Part shown: piece after piece, positions 8,968-17,606 of the stretch
Numbering within the stretch: the stretch's first letter is position 1
How the letters are laid out: the number at the start of each line of letters is the position of its first letter
Assembly: GCF_031569985.1 (NCBI RefSeq)
Contig: NZ_JAMQKA010000021.1
Span: 1-64,000, forward strand
DNA length: 64,000 bases
Direction of reading: 5' to 3'
From: JAMQKA01 sp031569985
Lineage (GTDB): Bacteria > Bacteroidota > Rhodothermia > Balneolales > Balneolaceae
The notes under the pieces: model-generated
Database searches by the model: none
Seen by the model: only the letters and a program-made list of their open reading frames with translations
Told to the model about the DNA's origin: nothing
Position numbers and translations under genes: made by a program

Positions 8968-10131
8968 ATGGAAGAGCAGCCGTTAGAGAAATCCGGTCAG
9001 CAAACGGCCCTGGATGTTGCCAAAAGAAAAACCAAGAACTATGCCCGCAGCCTGTGGGATATCGTCTCTCGCTATGCGGTTACCACAAGAATCAAGGAGC
9101 AGCCGTCAGATATCGCGGAGCCTCCCCCCCGTTTTGAATACAGCCGAAAAGGCTGGCTGACGCTACTCAGCATTTTCCCATACCTCCTGCTGGCAATGTT
9201 TGTCACTTCATTCTTTTGGGACTTTCAAGGAATAATAATTGAGCCATTTGGCCTTCAGCTGCAACTGCAGGGGCTGCTTAAAATACTGAGTATCAGTGGA
9301 CTGATCGGCTTTCTTACCAACTGGCTGGCCATCACCATGCTGTTCAAGCCCTCCCAGAAACGCCCGATTTTGGGATACGGATTAATTCCTGCACAAAAAG
9401 AGCGCATTGCCTGGCGACTTTCGCGGGCGGTCTCTGATGATTTGATCAACCCAGAGATCATCAAACAGAAAATCCATGATTCGCAGGTAATCAGCCGTTA
9501 TCGCGAAGATGCTACACAATATCTCAAAAACATCATCGATGATCCCTCCTTTCGTGAAGAGTTAAAAGCATGGGTGGTGGAATATGTTGACGAGATGATC
9601 GCTGATCAGGAAATCAGGGCGGCTATCGCCGAAAAAATCCTGATCCAAATTGAGGATGCACTTGAGAATAAATCGATAGAAAAAGTTGCACTCAAAGCCT
9701 ATTCCTTTATCAAAGGCCAGGAAATGCAGAAAATTATTGAAGAGTCATTAATACGTCTGCCTGCCTCGGTTGAAAGTGGACTCGACAAAGTGGATAACCT
9801 GCTTGACCGCCTTCCGGCTACGCTCGATAAGCACAGTGATGCCATCGAAAACCTGGTGACCTCCATCCTGTACCGACTGGTAAACCAGTTGGATGTGCAG
9901 ACACTTGTTGAAGAAAAGCTTAATGAGTATGATGAACAAAAGCTCACTAATATTATTCGCAGCGCCACCAACGAACAGTTGAGATATATCCAGTACTTGG
10001 GCGCTGTCCTGGGAACCATCGGTGGTTTTGTGATTTGGGAACCTTTGCTTAGCATCCTTTTCCTGGGTATGACCGGCTCCCTCATACTTCTTATCGACTA
10101 CATTGTATTTAAGCACTCCGGGAATTATTAA
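8968..10131 (+). CDS. DUF445 family membrane protein
   Basis: 387 residues. Two membrane segments lie at about 63-85 and 105-125. The second includes the DUF445 hallmark GLIGFLTNWLAITMLFKP followed by P-LGYGLIPAQKERIAWRLSRAV. A long helical, charged middle region (about 150-330) follows, with a final pair of hydrophobic segments at 340-380 (GAVLGTIGGFVIWEPLLSIL). The function of the family is unknown; a B. subtilis relative, YheB, is likewise uncharacterised. The stop codon is overlapped by the first of three palindromes that precede the SatD gene. Confidence 0.85.
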   Translation: MEEQPLEKSGQQTALDVAKRKTKNYARSLWDIVSRYAVTTRIKEQPSDIAEPPPRFEYSRKGWLTLLSIFPYLLLAMFVTSFFWDFQGIIIEPFGLQLQLQGLLKILSISGLIGFLTNWLAITMLFKPSQKRPILGYGLIPAQKERIAWRLSRAVSDDLINPEIIKQKIHDSQVISRYREDATQYLKNIIDDPSFREELKAWVVEYVDEMIADQEIRAAIAEKILIQIEDALENKSIEKVALKAYSFIKGQEMQKIIEESLIRLPASVESGLDKVDNLLDRLPATLDKHSDAIENLVTSILYRLVNQLDVQTLVEEKLNEYDEQKLTNIIRSATNEQLRYIQYLGAVLGTIGGFVIWEPLLSILFLGMTGSLILLIDYIVFKHSGNY

Positions 10132-10200
10132 GCCTATATACTTAAAAATAATTATTTAAGCTTATAGACTTAAAATTTTAATATTTAAGTCTGCAGGCTT
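10130..10200. promoter_or_regulatory. Three operator-like palindromes upstream of SatD
   Basis: Three 14-bp imperfect palindromes are AAGCCTATATACTT (10130-10143), AAGCTTATAGACTT (10158-10171) and AAGTCTGCAGGCTT (10187-10200). They fit AAGYYTRYAKRCTT-like symmetry, have TTAA-type flanks and are spaced 28 and 29 bp. The third abuts a possible -10 (TATATTA). Because SatD proteins end in a helix-turn-helix, autoregulation is the simplest reading. Confidence 0.65.
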
Positions 10201-10229
10201 ATATTAGGTGGGAACAAAAGCCAAATACC

Positions 10230-10898
10230 ATGGGAAACAGATTAATATATGCAGTCATAACAGGGGACCTTGTTGATTCCTCAAAAGTGGGCCAAGAGCA
10301 CCGCGAATTACTTATTAATACTCTAAAAGAGTCTTTCAAGCTGACAAATAGCTTGAATACGGACCCTGAAAATTCCATATCGTTTGATATTTACCGCGGA
10401 GATAGTTTCCAGGGTGTTATTCCGGATCCCAGCTTGGGATTGGCGGCAAGTCTTGTTATCCGATCCTCACTGCGCAAAGCCCAGCCCGAGAGTAGTCCCG
10501 TGAGCTGGGATGCCCGTACAGCGATCGGTATTGGGAGTATCAACAACCTGCCGGAAGCCGTATCGGAGGGTGACGGAGAGGCCTATCGGCGTTCCGGTCC
10601 CCATCTGGACAAAATGAAACCTGAGCAGCGGCTCGTGATCAACACCCCATGGAAGGAAGTAAATGATGAGATGCGTCCCCCCGCTGCCCTGCTCGATGCC
10701 GTGATCGCCAAATGGTCTCCTCCCCAGGCCGAGATTGTGCTGGAGCTCCTTAAGGATAAATCGCGAATCACAATCGGTGAAGAGTTTGGTATTTCGCAGG
10801 CGGCTGTACACTACCGTGTAAAGGGAGCCGGCTGGTTCGCTATAAATCAATTTTTACTCCGCTACAAAAATATTATTCAAAAGAAGAAAACCGAATGA
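10230..10898 (+). CDS. SatD family protein
   Basis: 222 residues. The N-terminus MGNRLIYAVITGDLVDSSKV is the SatD family start, followed by SFDIYRGDSFQGVIPDP (about 50-67) and a GIGSINNLPEAVSEGDGEAYRRSGPHLD block (about 94-121) resembling a degenerate nucleotide-cyclase-like fold. Residues 165-210 form a helix-turn-helix (ITIGEEFGISQAAVHYRVKG). Streptococcal SatD is linked to a signal-recognition-particle-dependent acid-tolerance locus; the biochemical role is unclear. The ATG at 10230 follows three palindromes that may be its own operators. It overlaps the next gene by 4 bp (ATGA), suggesting translational coupling. Confidence 0.85.
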   Translation: MGNRLIYAVITGDLVDSSKVGQEHRELLINTLKESFKLTNSLNTDPENSISFDIYRGDSFQGVIPDPSLGLAASLVIRSSLRKAQPESSPVSWDARTAIGIGSINNLPEAVSEGDGEAYRRSGPHLDKMKPEQRLVINTPWKEVNDEMRPPAALLDAVIAKWSPPQAEIVLELLKDKSRITIGEEFGISQAAVHYRVKGAGWFAINQFLLRYKNIIQKKKTE

Positions 10899-11647
10899 TT
10901 GGTCAAGCTGAAATCCTGGTATTATTTCGAATATTAGCAGCTCATCTTTTTGCCGATTTCCTGCTACAACCCCAAAGCTGGATCCAAAAAAAGAGAGACT
11001 ATAACATTCGGGCGATCCAGTTCTATTATCATGTGGGGGTGGTGGGAGTGCTGACCTACCTGTTCCTGGCAGACTGGTCTCACCTTTTACTTCCTCTTTT
11101 CATCATGGGAACGCATTTTGCCATTGACTGGTGGAAATCGGAGAGGCCGGGGAAAGCCCGCTATTTCATGTTGGATCAAGCGGCCCACCTGCTGATGATC
11201 CTGGCAGGATGGATATTTTATACGGGAATAGGTACTACAGCTGGTGATTTCCTTGGGGCCTTGGTAAACAGTCCTGCCTTCTGGGTTATACTCATCAGTT
11301 ATATTGTTGCAATCTGGCCCTTTGGCTACCTGGTGGCAATGATTACCACGCGATGGCAGCAGGAGCTAAGTGCAGGTGACCAAAACCAGCTGACCGGCCT
11401 GCAAAATGCGGGCATGTGGATTGGCTATACGGAGCGATTCATTATTCTAACATTTATCTTGTTAAACCAATATGGAGCGATCGGTTTTTTGATAGCAGCA
11501 AAATCTGTATTTCGGTTTAGCGGAAAGCTTGAAGGCAGCCGTGAAAGAAAAGAAGCTGAGTATATTCTGATCGGCACGTTGCTGAGCTTTGCGTTGTCCA
11601 TTGTCTTGGGCATTGGCGCTACATACCTGTTGGAAACCTGGGGATAA
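10895..11647 (+). CDS. DUF3307 family membrane protein
   Basis: 250 residues with about six hydrophobic segments. LFRILAAHLFADFLLQPQSW at about 10-29 matches the start of DUF3307 proteins, and FIMGTHFAIDWWKSE carries the conserved His-x3-Asp pair. The later part includes GYTERFIILTFILLNQYGAIGF. DUF3307 genes are repeatedly found next to satD, here overlapping it by 4 bp, so the two very likely act together at the membrane. No enzymatic role is known. Confidence 0.85.
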   Translation: MIGQAEILVLFRILAAHLFADFLLQPQSWIQKKRDYNIRAIQFYYHVGVVGVLTYLFLADWSHLLLPLFIMGTHFAIDWWKSERPGKARYFMLDQAAHLLMILAGWIFYTGIGTTAGDFLGALVNSPAFWVILISYIVAIWPFGYLVAMITTRWQQELSAGDQNQLTGLQNAGMWIGYTERFIILTFILLNQYGAIGFLIAAKSVFRFSGKLEGSRERKEAEYILIGTLLSFALSIVLGIGATYLLETWG

Positions 11648-11762
11648 GTGCCAGTATCCCCAAATCGGATTTGGATCTCATCGTTTTAAAGCTGCTTTTT
11701 CTTACAGCTATTTTAGCTCGCTAAACACCGGAATGAAACTTTCACCAGATAAACCGATCCTC

Positions 11763-12587
11763 ATGAAGACAGCCAACACTATTTTAATCACTGGTGCCTC
11801 CTCTGGAATGGGAAAAACAACAGCTTTGCAACTCATTGATCAGGGGCACATGGTTTACGGGGCAGCCCGTCGAGTTGAAAAGATGCAAGAACTGGAAGAG
11901 GCTGGTGGTCGTGCTATCGAAATGGACATTACAGACGAAGAGCAGATTGTCGCTGCAGTAACCCATATACTTGAGGAGCAAGACCAAATCGATGTACTGG
12001 TTAACAATGCCGGTTTTGGTCTGTATGGTGCGGTAGAGGATATCTCAATAGAGGATGCGAAACGACAGTTCGAAGTTAACCTATTTGGGCTGGCTCGTAT
12101 AACCAAGGAAGTACTCCCTCATATGAGGGAACGTAATTCTGGTACCATCATTAATATTTCTTCGATGGGTGGCAAAATATATACCCCGCTTGGGGCGTGG
12201 TACCATGCCAGCAAGCATGCGCTCGAGGGATGGAGTGACTGCCTGCGGCTGGAGTTAAAGCAGTTCAACATCGATGTCGTGATTGTTGAACCTGGAGTTA
12301 TTGCTACAGATTTTGGAGATACGCTTTCCGGACCATTGCTGGAAAACTCAGGAGATGGGCCGTATGAACAGATGGCCCGGGCGATGGCACAAGCGACTAA
12401 GGATTCTTATGAAAAAGAGGGAGCTTCTTCCCCTCCATCCGTTGTTGCTGATACAATCTTGAAAGTGATCCGCTCAGACAAACCCAAAACCAGGTATCCA
12501 GTTGGCAATATGGCGCGCCTCCTGATGTTTATCCGTAAATACCTGGGGGACCGGATTTTTGACAAGGCAATCATGAGTCAACTGTAG
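11763..12587 (+). CDS. SDR family oxidoreductase
   Basis: 274 residues from ATG 11763; an in-frame ATG at 11733 would add ten residues, and longer frames run into the previous gene. The classical short-chain dehydrogenase features are present: TGASSGMG (about 9-16) for the dinucleotide, NNAG (about 84), a catalytic Ser in INISSMGGK (about 136-144) and YHASK (about 154-158) with Tyr and Lys. It should oxidise or reduce a hydroxyl/carbonyl substrate with NAD(P)(H); the substrate is unknown. The C-terminal half resembles 17-beta-HSD/retinol-dehydrogenase-type SDRs. Cytosolic; placed 115 bp after the DUF3307 gene. Confidence 0.9.
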   Translation: MKTANTILITGASSGMGKTTALQLIDQGHMVYGAARRVEKMQELEEAGGRAIEMDITDEEQIVAAVTHILEEQDQIDVLVNNAGFGLYGAVEDISIEDAKRQFEVNLFGLARITKEVLPHMRERNSGTIINISSMGGKIYTPLGAWYHASKHALEGWSDCLRLELKQFNIDVVIVEPGVIATDFGDTLSGPLLENSGDGPYEQMARAMAQATKDSYEKEGASSPPSVVADTILKVIRSDKPKTRYPVGNMARLLMFIRKYLGDRIFDKAIMSQL

Positions 12588-12642
12588 TGCATATAGTCAC
12601 CCAGCTACCAAGTGACTAACAGAAGCCAACAACTTCAAAGGC

Positions 12643-13677
12643 TTATTCGATGGCACATCCGCCCGAAAATCCATCTGCGGAAAACGTAGTACTGAAACTG
12701 CCAAACTTATCTTCATAAACAGCTCGCAATTCCAGGGTATGTTCACCCGAGCGCTTCGGTGAACAGTATTCCAGCACGTAAAAAGAGTTTGACGCTGCCT
12801 CTAACCGCTCGGCAACAGCCAGGAAACTGGAATTGAGTTCCAGGGAGTCTTCCGCCAGTTCAAAGCCATCTTTACCAAAACTTTCAAGCACATCCTGATC
12901 GATTTCCCCGCCAAGTCCAATAGTGAACAGGGAATGCTCGCTGCTGGCTTTGTTTACCGAATCGAGTGCTGCCGAAGTACTGACTCGTCCTGCTTGATCA
13001 GTGCCATCTGTGAACAGTACCATGGAACCGGCTGTGGCAATATCCTGGTCATCTCGAATGGAACGCAACCGTGAATCCATCACCGATAATCCCTGGATAA
13101 CCGCGCCATTGAGGTTGGTTGAGGCATCATCACTTATGTCCTCCGTAATAGACTCAATTCCACTAACAAGGGTATCGCGTTCAGCTGTAAAAGACACCAG
13201 CGGGTGGATGCTTTCTTCACCATCAAACCAATATACGGCCATTTCGCGCGTACCATAGAGCTGGTCCGTCGCATCCGGCATGGTTCGTTCGATGAAGGTG
13301 GTAGCGGCTTCCTTCACCTTTGGGAGATCGGCATTATTGAGGATGCTGCCGCTGAGGTCGAGCATCAGTACGGATGAATAGAGGAATTCCCCGGGCTCTC
13401 TCTGAATCTGGGCTTGTGATTCCAGCCTCGAAATTTGGGAGCCGTCTTCATAAATTTCAAACGCCGAAGGTTCGAGTGTTGTAAACTGATTTTCCGGCCC
13501 CAGGTCAACCCTGAAAAATAACCGGATTTTGGCCGGTGGTTCGGTGTTTGTTTCAATTAGCTCAACTTGTATTTCCTCGCCGCCATCACTGCCGTTGTTA
13601 CAAGCTGTAAAAAAAAGAGATGTAGATAAAAGTAGTATAGTCGTAATAAATAGCGAGCCTTTGTAAAATCCGGTCAT
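12643..13677 (-). CDS. VWA-domain lipoprotein
   Basis: 344 residues. The signal peptide ends in a lipobox (FFTAC, Cys26). A short beta-rich segment follows, then a von Willebrand factor A domain from about residue 102 with an intact MIDAS motif DLSGS (107-111). Later metal-site elements are NLNGAV and LFTDGTDQAG. Such lipoproteins bind ligands through a divalent metal in the envelope; partners are unknown. It is a single-gene unit convergent with the SDR gene and divergent from the small ABM-like gene. Confidence 0.87.
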   Translation of the reverse strand: MTGFYKGSLFITTILLLSTSLFFTACNNGSDGGEEIQVELIETNTEPPAKIRLFFRVDLGPENQFTTLEPSAFEIYEDGSQISRLESQAQIQREPGEFLYSSVLMLDLSGSILNNADLPKVKEAATTFIERTMPDATDQLYGTREMAVYWFDGEESIHPLVSFTAERDTLVSGIESITEDISDDASTNLNGAVIQGLSVMDSRLRSIRDDQDIATAGSMVLFTDGTDQAGRVSTSAALDSVNKASSEHSLFTIGLGGEIDQDVLESFGKDGFELAEDSLELNSSFLAVAERLEAASNSFYVLEYCSPKRSGEHTLELRAVYEDKFGSFSTTFSADGFSGGCAIE

Positions 13678-13841
13678 GAGTTAGATAGATTTAAATGAAT
13701 ATGCTGATTCCATAGTACTTTTCATTGGCTTAAAAGTTGGAACGGTTTATTTGTTCCCGGTATTATGCGTATCACTTTTATTTTTTGGAATCATGAGAAA
13801 ATTAACCCCAAAATTAATCACTTACCAAATATTCTGAAACA

Positions 13842-14147
13842 ATGATTATCGTTCAAGTACAACATTTTCTGAACAAAGCAGGCCAGGGTTATTTTCCCCA
13901 ATGGGTAGAAAAGCTTAGTAAAAAGCTACAGCGGTATAATGGATTTGTCTCAATTTGTGTACTTGAATCCCTGGAATCCTCAGATGAGTGTCATCTACAA
14001 TTAACGTTTGAAAATGAAGATTCCCTCCTGGAATGGGCTAATAGTGTAGACCACGATAATCTTATCGCTGAGTTGAAACCTTACCGCAAACAAAAGCAGG
14101 TTTCTTCAATTTTCAGAGTGACAGATGAGTTTTACAGGGTTGACTAA
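13842..14147 (+). CDS. Small protein resembling antibiotic biosynthesis monooxygenase (ABM) domains
   Basis: 101 residues, a single ferredoxin-like alpha/beta domain. MIIVQVQHFLNKAGQGYFPQW gives the first strand and helix, GFVSICVLESLESSDECHLQL the central hairpin, and SLLEWANSVDHDNLIAELKPY the second helix. The pattern matches dimeric ABM/YgiN-like proteins; no cofactor motif is visible, so an enzymatic role is uncertain. It stands alone on the plus strand. Confidence 0.65.
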   Translation: MIIVQVQHFLNKAGQGYFPQWVEKLSKKLQRYNGFVSICVLESLESSDECHLQLTFENEDSLLEWANSVDHDNLIAELKPYRKQKQVSSIFRVTDEFYRVD

Positions 14148-14247
14148 ATTTCAATTTAACAACAGACCAACAAGGTTCACCCCCTGTTCTAACCCATATA
14201 GGCTAGGTAAACTGCCATCTCTGATTTGCAAGATGCACAATTGCCGG

Positions 14248-15069
14248 TTAGGCATTCAACTTTCCACCGCAATATTTACAATATTCGGCATCGGAATCGT
14301 GACCCTCCCGCGAACAGTATCTACAAACTTCTGTTGAACGCCCCTTGGGCTGAGCCCGGCTCAGTTCCACCGTGACGATACCTGTAGGCACAGCAATGAT
14401 TCCATATCCCATAATCATTATTACAGCGGAGAGCATTTGTCCCAGGTTGGTTTGGGGAGAAATATCACCATATCCAACGGTCGTCAGGGTTACGATTGCC
14501 CAATAGATGCCTTTGGGAATGCTGGTAAACCCATTCTCGGTGCCCTCTATGACATACATAAGTGAACCCACGATGACAGTAATTGTGACTACGGTAAATA
14601 TAAATACCGTTATTTTTCTCCGCGAAGAAGCCAGGGCTTTCTGCAGCTGATTCACTTCGATTAGGTACTGGGTGAATTTCAATACTCGGAAAACCCGGAG
14701 TACACGCAAAATCCTGATCACCAAAAAATATTGGCTGCCGGGCAATAAAATGCTGATGTAGGTTGGCAGAATTGAGAAGAGATCCACCAGCCCGTAAAAA
14801 CTAAAAATGTAGCCACTTGGCTTTTTTACAGATATGATCCGTAGAAAATATTCTACTGTAAACAGTATCGTAAAGAACCACTCAATACTGTAAAACCAAT
14901 CTCCATACATTGCCCTATATTCAGCCACACTGTCTAGCATTACCACCAGCACGCTGACCACGATGCTGAAAATCAAGATTACATCAAACGTTTTACCTGC
15001 TTTGGTATCGGCCTCAAAAATTATCTCGTGCAGGCGATGCGTCCATTTTTCCCTGGTATTATAACTCAT
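14248..15069 (-). CDS. Voltage-gated-type K+ channel with C-terminal zinc ribbon
   Basis: 273 residues. Hydrophobic segments S1-S4 occupy about 25-150; the S4 segment is basic (FLVIRILRVLRVFRVLKF). The pore loop has the potassium selectivity filter TTVGYGD (about 194-200), followed by S6 (MLSAVIMIMGYGIIAVPTGIV). After a short basic linker the C-terminus is a compact zinc ribbon, CRYC and CKYC with 11 residues between the pairs. Potassium channels matter for osmotic adaptation. The zinc ribbon is unusual and may bind nucleic acid, protein or a metal signal. Confidence 0.92.
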   Translation of the reverse strand: MSYNTREKWTHRLHEIIFEADTKAGKTFDVILIFSIVVSVLVVMLDSVAEYRAMYGDWFYSIEWFFTILFTVEYFLRIISVKKPSGYIFSFYGLVDLFSILPTYISILLPGSQYFLVIRILRVLRVFRVLKFTQYLIEVNQLQKALASSRRKITVFIFTVVTITVIVGSLMYVIEGTENGFTSIPKGIYWAIVTLTTVGYGDISPQTNLGQMLSAVIMIMGYGIIAVPTGIVTVELSRAQPKGRSTEVCRYCSREGHDSDAEYCKYCGGKLNA

Positions 15070-15114
15070 ACGATCCGATCTTTAGCATTTCTTTGTATTC
15101 CGATCCAAATATAT

Positions 15115-15150
15115 AAAAATCCCCTTCCATCACAGACAAAAGGGGATTTT
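15115..15150 (-). terminator. Rho-independent terminator of the sugar dehydrogenase gene
   Basis: AAAATCCCCTT (15116-15126) pairs perfectly with AAGGGGATTTT (15140-15150) around a 13-nt loop. On the minus strand the stem is followed by a T-rich tract (complement of 15113-15119). It lies 29 bp after the stop at 15179. Confidence 0.85.
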
Positions 15151-15178
15151 CAATCTGGATATAGTTTCAACAGAAAAG

Positions 15179-16606
15179 CTACTGGATAGACTCTTTCACT
15201 TTCGTGATTTTCACCACTTTCCCGGGTTCGTTGAGCACTACATAAATTGCCCCGTCAGGACCTGGAACAGCCTCCCGAACGCGACCGTGATCTTTCAGGA
15301 TGACCTCCTCATGCAGCACACGGTTGTCTTTGATATTCAACAACCGAACCTCCTGGTAAGCAAGGGCTCCAACCAGCAAACGGTTTTTCCAGTATGGGAA
15401 CATATCCTTGTCGTAGAAAGCGATGCCAGAAATAGCGATTGACGGCCGCCAATAAAAGTTGGGCTGTTGCAGACCTTCTTTCTCCCGTTCTCGGGTCATA
15501 ACGCGTCCATCGTAGTGAATACCGTAGGTAATCTCGGGCCAGCCGTAGTTGTTACCCGGTTTTACCAGGTTGAGCTCATCGCCCCCGCGCGGACCGTGCT
15601 CTGCATCCCACACATCGTCGGTAACCGGGTGCACGGCCAGTCCCTGTGGATTACGGTGACCAAAAGAGTAAATGGTTGGAAGGGCATTCTCATGGTTCAC
15701 AAATGGATTGTCCTCCGGGACGCTGCCATCGGGATTGATGCGGTGAATCTTGCCGTTCGGCCGTGACAGCACCTGGGCATTGGGCCGCTGACCACGATCC
15801 CCAATCGAAAAATAAAGATAGCCCTGGTCATCAAAAACGATACGGCTGCCATAGTGGTGGCGTGTGCTGATATATTTGTCATGTTCTGCTTCAAAAAGAA
15901 CCTGCTGGTCTACCCACTGATTGTCATTGATACGACCACGTAAAATCCGGGTCATCGCCAACGTATCCCTGTTAGCTGCTTCTACAGCATGACTGTATGA
16001 AAGATATATCCAACCATTTTCTGTGAAATTCGCGTCAGCTGTTACATCAAGCAGCCCGCCCTGCCCTTCATGCAACACCTCGGGCGTGCCAGAAACCGGT
16101 TCTTCTATCAACTTCCCGTTGATTACCAGTCGCAGCCGACCGGGGCGCTCCGTAATCAGTGCCAGGCGCTCGTTGATAAAATCGATAGCCCAGGGAATTT
16201 CGAGACCTTCAGCAAAGGTTTCCACCTTGATCTCATAATCGAGCGTTTGGAGGGTGTCTGAAGGAGCAGTATCAGCTATAGCCCCCTCCTCTTCCACTTG
16301 CCGGATGAAATCGACAACATTGCTGATCTCCTCTTCACTCAGAGAGTTGCCGAATGCAGGCATTCCCTGGTCAAGAATACCGTCGGTGATATTGCTAACA
16401 ATTTCACTTCGCTCGCTGCCATATTTCCATTCCCCATCTAGAAAACTTGAACCGGTACCGCCCTTCAATTCTGCACCATGACACGATGAGCAGAGCTGAT
16501 CATAGATCTGCCGGCCAGAATCCTGCGCCATTGCCGACGAAAATAAAACGAATGTAAAAAGTATAACAGAGCAAAAAAGTTTAGAAACGAATCTTACAGT
16601 AGTCAT
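15179..16606 (-). CDS. PQQ-dependent sugar dehydrogenase with N-terminal cytochrome c
   Basis: 475 residues. A Sec signal (about 1-27, ending AMAQ) is followed by a cytochrome c domain with heme motif CSSCH (about 39-43) and a probable Met ligand in QGMPAFG (about 82). From about residue 120 comes the GSDH/sorbosone-dehydrogenase beta-propeller: GLEIPWAIDF, GQGGLLDVTADANF, HHYGSRIVFDDQGYLYFSIGDRG, and a GHRNPQGLAVHPVTDDVWDAEHGPRGGDE block that binds PQQ/Ca2+. It should oxidise an aldose or a related polyol in the periplasm and pass electrons to its own heme domain. Single transcript with its own terminator. Confidence 0.92.
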   Translation of the reverse strand: MTTVRFVSKLFCSVILFTFVLFSSAMAQDSGRQIYDQLCSSCHGAELKGGTGSSFLDGEWKYGSERSEIVSNITDGILDQGMPAFGNSLSEEEISNVVDFIRQVEEEGAIADTAPSDTLQTLDYEIKVETFAEGLEIPWAIDFINERLALITERPGRLRLVINGKLIEEPVSGTPEVLHEGQGGLLDVTADANFTENGWIYLSYSHAVEAANRDTLAMTRILRGRINDNQWVDQQVLFEAEHDKYISTRHHYGSRIVFDDQGYLYFSIGDRGQRPNAQVLSRPNGKIHRINPDGSVPEDNPFVNHENALPTIYSFGHRNPQGLAVHPVTDDVWDAEHGPRGGDELNLVKPGNNYGWPEITYGIHYDGRVMTREREKEGLQQPNFYWRPSIAISGIAFYDKDMFPYWKNRLLVGALAYQEVRLLNIKDNRVLHEEVILKDHGRVREAVPGPDGAIYVVLNEPGKVVKITKVKESIQ

Positions 16607-16769
16607 GCTAACCTGCGTTCTGGTTGATTAATATTTCGTTTGTACCCCTGAATTTTTGAATGCTGGAAAGTAAATAAATAAGGCAATTATTGAAATTCGA
16701 TCTTCATAACCCTGTTCTCGTTGTAAAAGTTTCTTAATAATCTACATTCGGGAGTGACAAAACACCTCA

Positions 16770-17606
16770 TTATTCATACGGAGCCGTCTTTGTCATGACA
16801 GGGGCTACAAAACCGAGGCCATTCTCTACATTGGAGACCACATCTGGGAGCGCCAGGTCTTCGTCCTCCAAATTCAAAAAATCGGGCCAGTCAGATCCAG
16901 CGGCGGCCACCCGCACTTGCACTGGCTTAAATCTCACAGAACTGTTACTGACTCTTAGCCTAAGCTTGAGAGCATCTTCGTCGGGATTTACAGTTACGAC
17001 GAATCCATTGGTAATTCCCTCGGCATTTTCAATTTGAGAGACGGCGAGCCTGTCCCGGGGTTCCGATTCAGGTTCACTGGGATCTATAACCTCATAAATG
17101 ACCTCTACCAGGGCCAGTGTTTGGACACCAAAAATGTAGATCTGGTCAACTACATCATGCTCCAGGATCCGTACATCGGGTTCCGGAAAGTCCACCGGGA
17201 AAGTAAACATAACACTGCTGTATTCCCCGTCCGACCGCATCGCCTCCAGCCGATAAGTGTCCCCGGGAATCATCTCCAGGTCGGTCCAGAAGTTATAGGC
17301 GTAGGCTTGCATGCCATATCTAAATAGCGAGTCTTCCAACGTAACGGGTTGTCCACCGCCAACGTGTTCAAGCGTAACCGTGGCATCAATTGGTCGAGGA
17401 GCCAAATACAGCGAATCACGGATAGGCATAACCCGCACCCACTGCGTATCCACAGAAACGTCCAGAAATCCATATATAGAAAAGACATAACGATCATTTT
17501 CCTGGAGTGGATCAATCGTATTGTCACAACTTGCCAAGCCCAGCGAGAGGCTCAATAAAATTAGCAACCAAGGTCCAAGACGGTTATTCATTGGGAACAT
17601 GGTCAT
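16770..17606 (-). CDS. DUF4249-type lipoprotein, copy 1
   Basis: 278 residues. The signal ends in lipobox LASC (Cys27). The mature start, DNTIDPLQENDRYVFSIYGFLD, is shared with the paralogue at 25245-26153, as are DTQWVRVMPIRDSL and a C-terminal VVSNVENGLGFVAPV-type motif. DUF4249 proteins are beta-rich, surface-associated partners of carboxypeptidase-type TonB receptors; the ligand is unknown. The start ATG shares one base with the receptor stop (TGATG), so translation is probably coupled. Confidence 0.82.
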   Translation of the reverse strand: MTMFPMNNRLGPWLLILLSLSLGLASCDNTIDPLQENDRYVFSIYGFLDVSVDTQWVRVMPIRDSLYLAPRPIDATVTLEHVGGGQPVTLEDSLFRYGMQAYAYNFWTDLEMIPGDTYRLEAMRSDGEYSSVMFTFPVDFPEPDVRILEHDVVDQIYIFGVQTLALVEVIYEVIDPSEPESEPRDRLAVSQIENAEGITNGFVVTVNPDEDALKLRLRVSNSSVRFKPVQVRVAAAGSDWPDFLNLEDEDLALPDVVSNVENGLGFVAPVMTKTAPYE

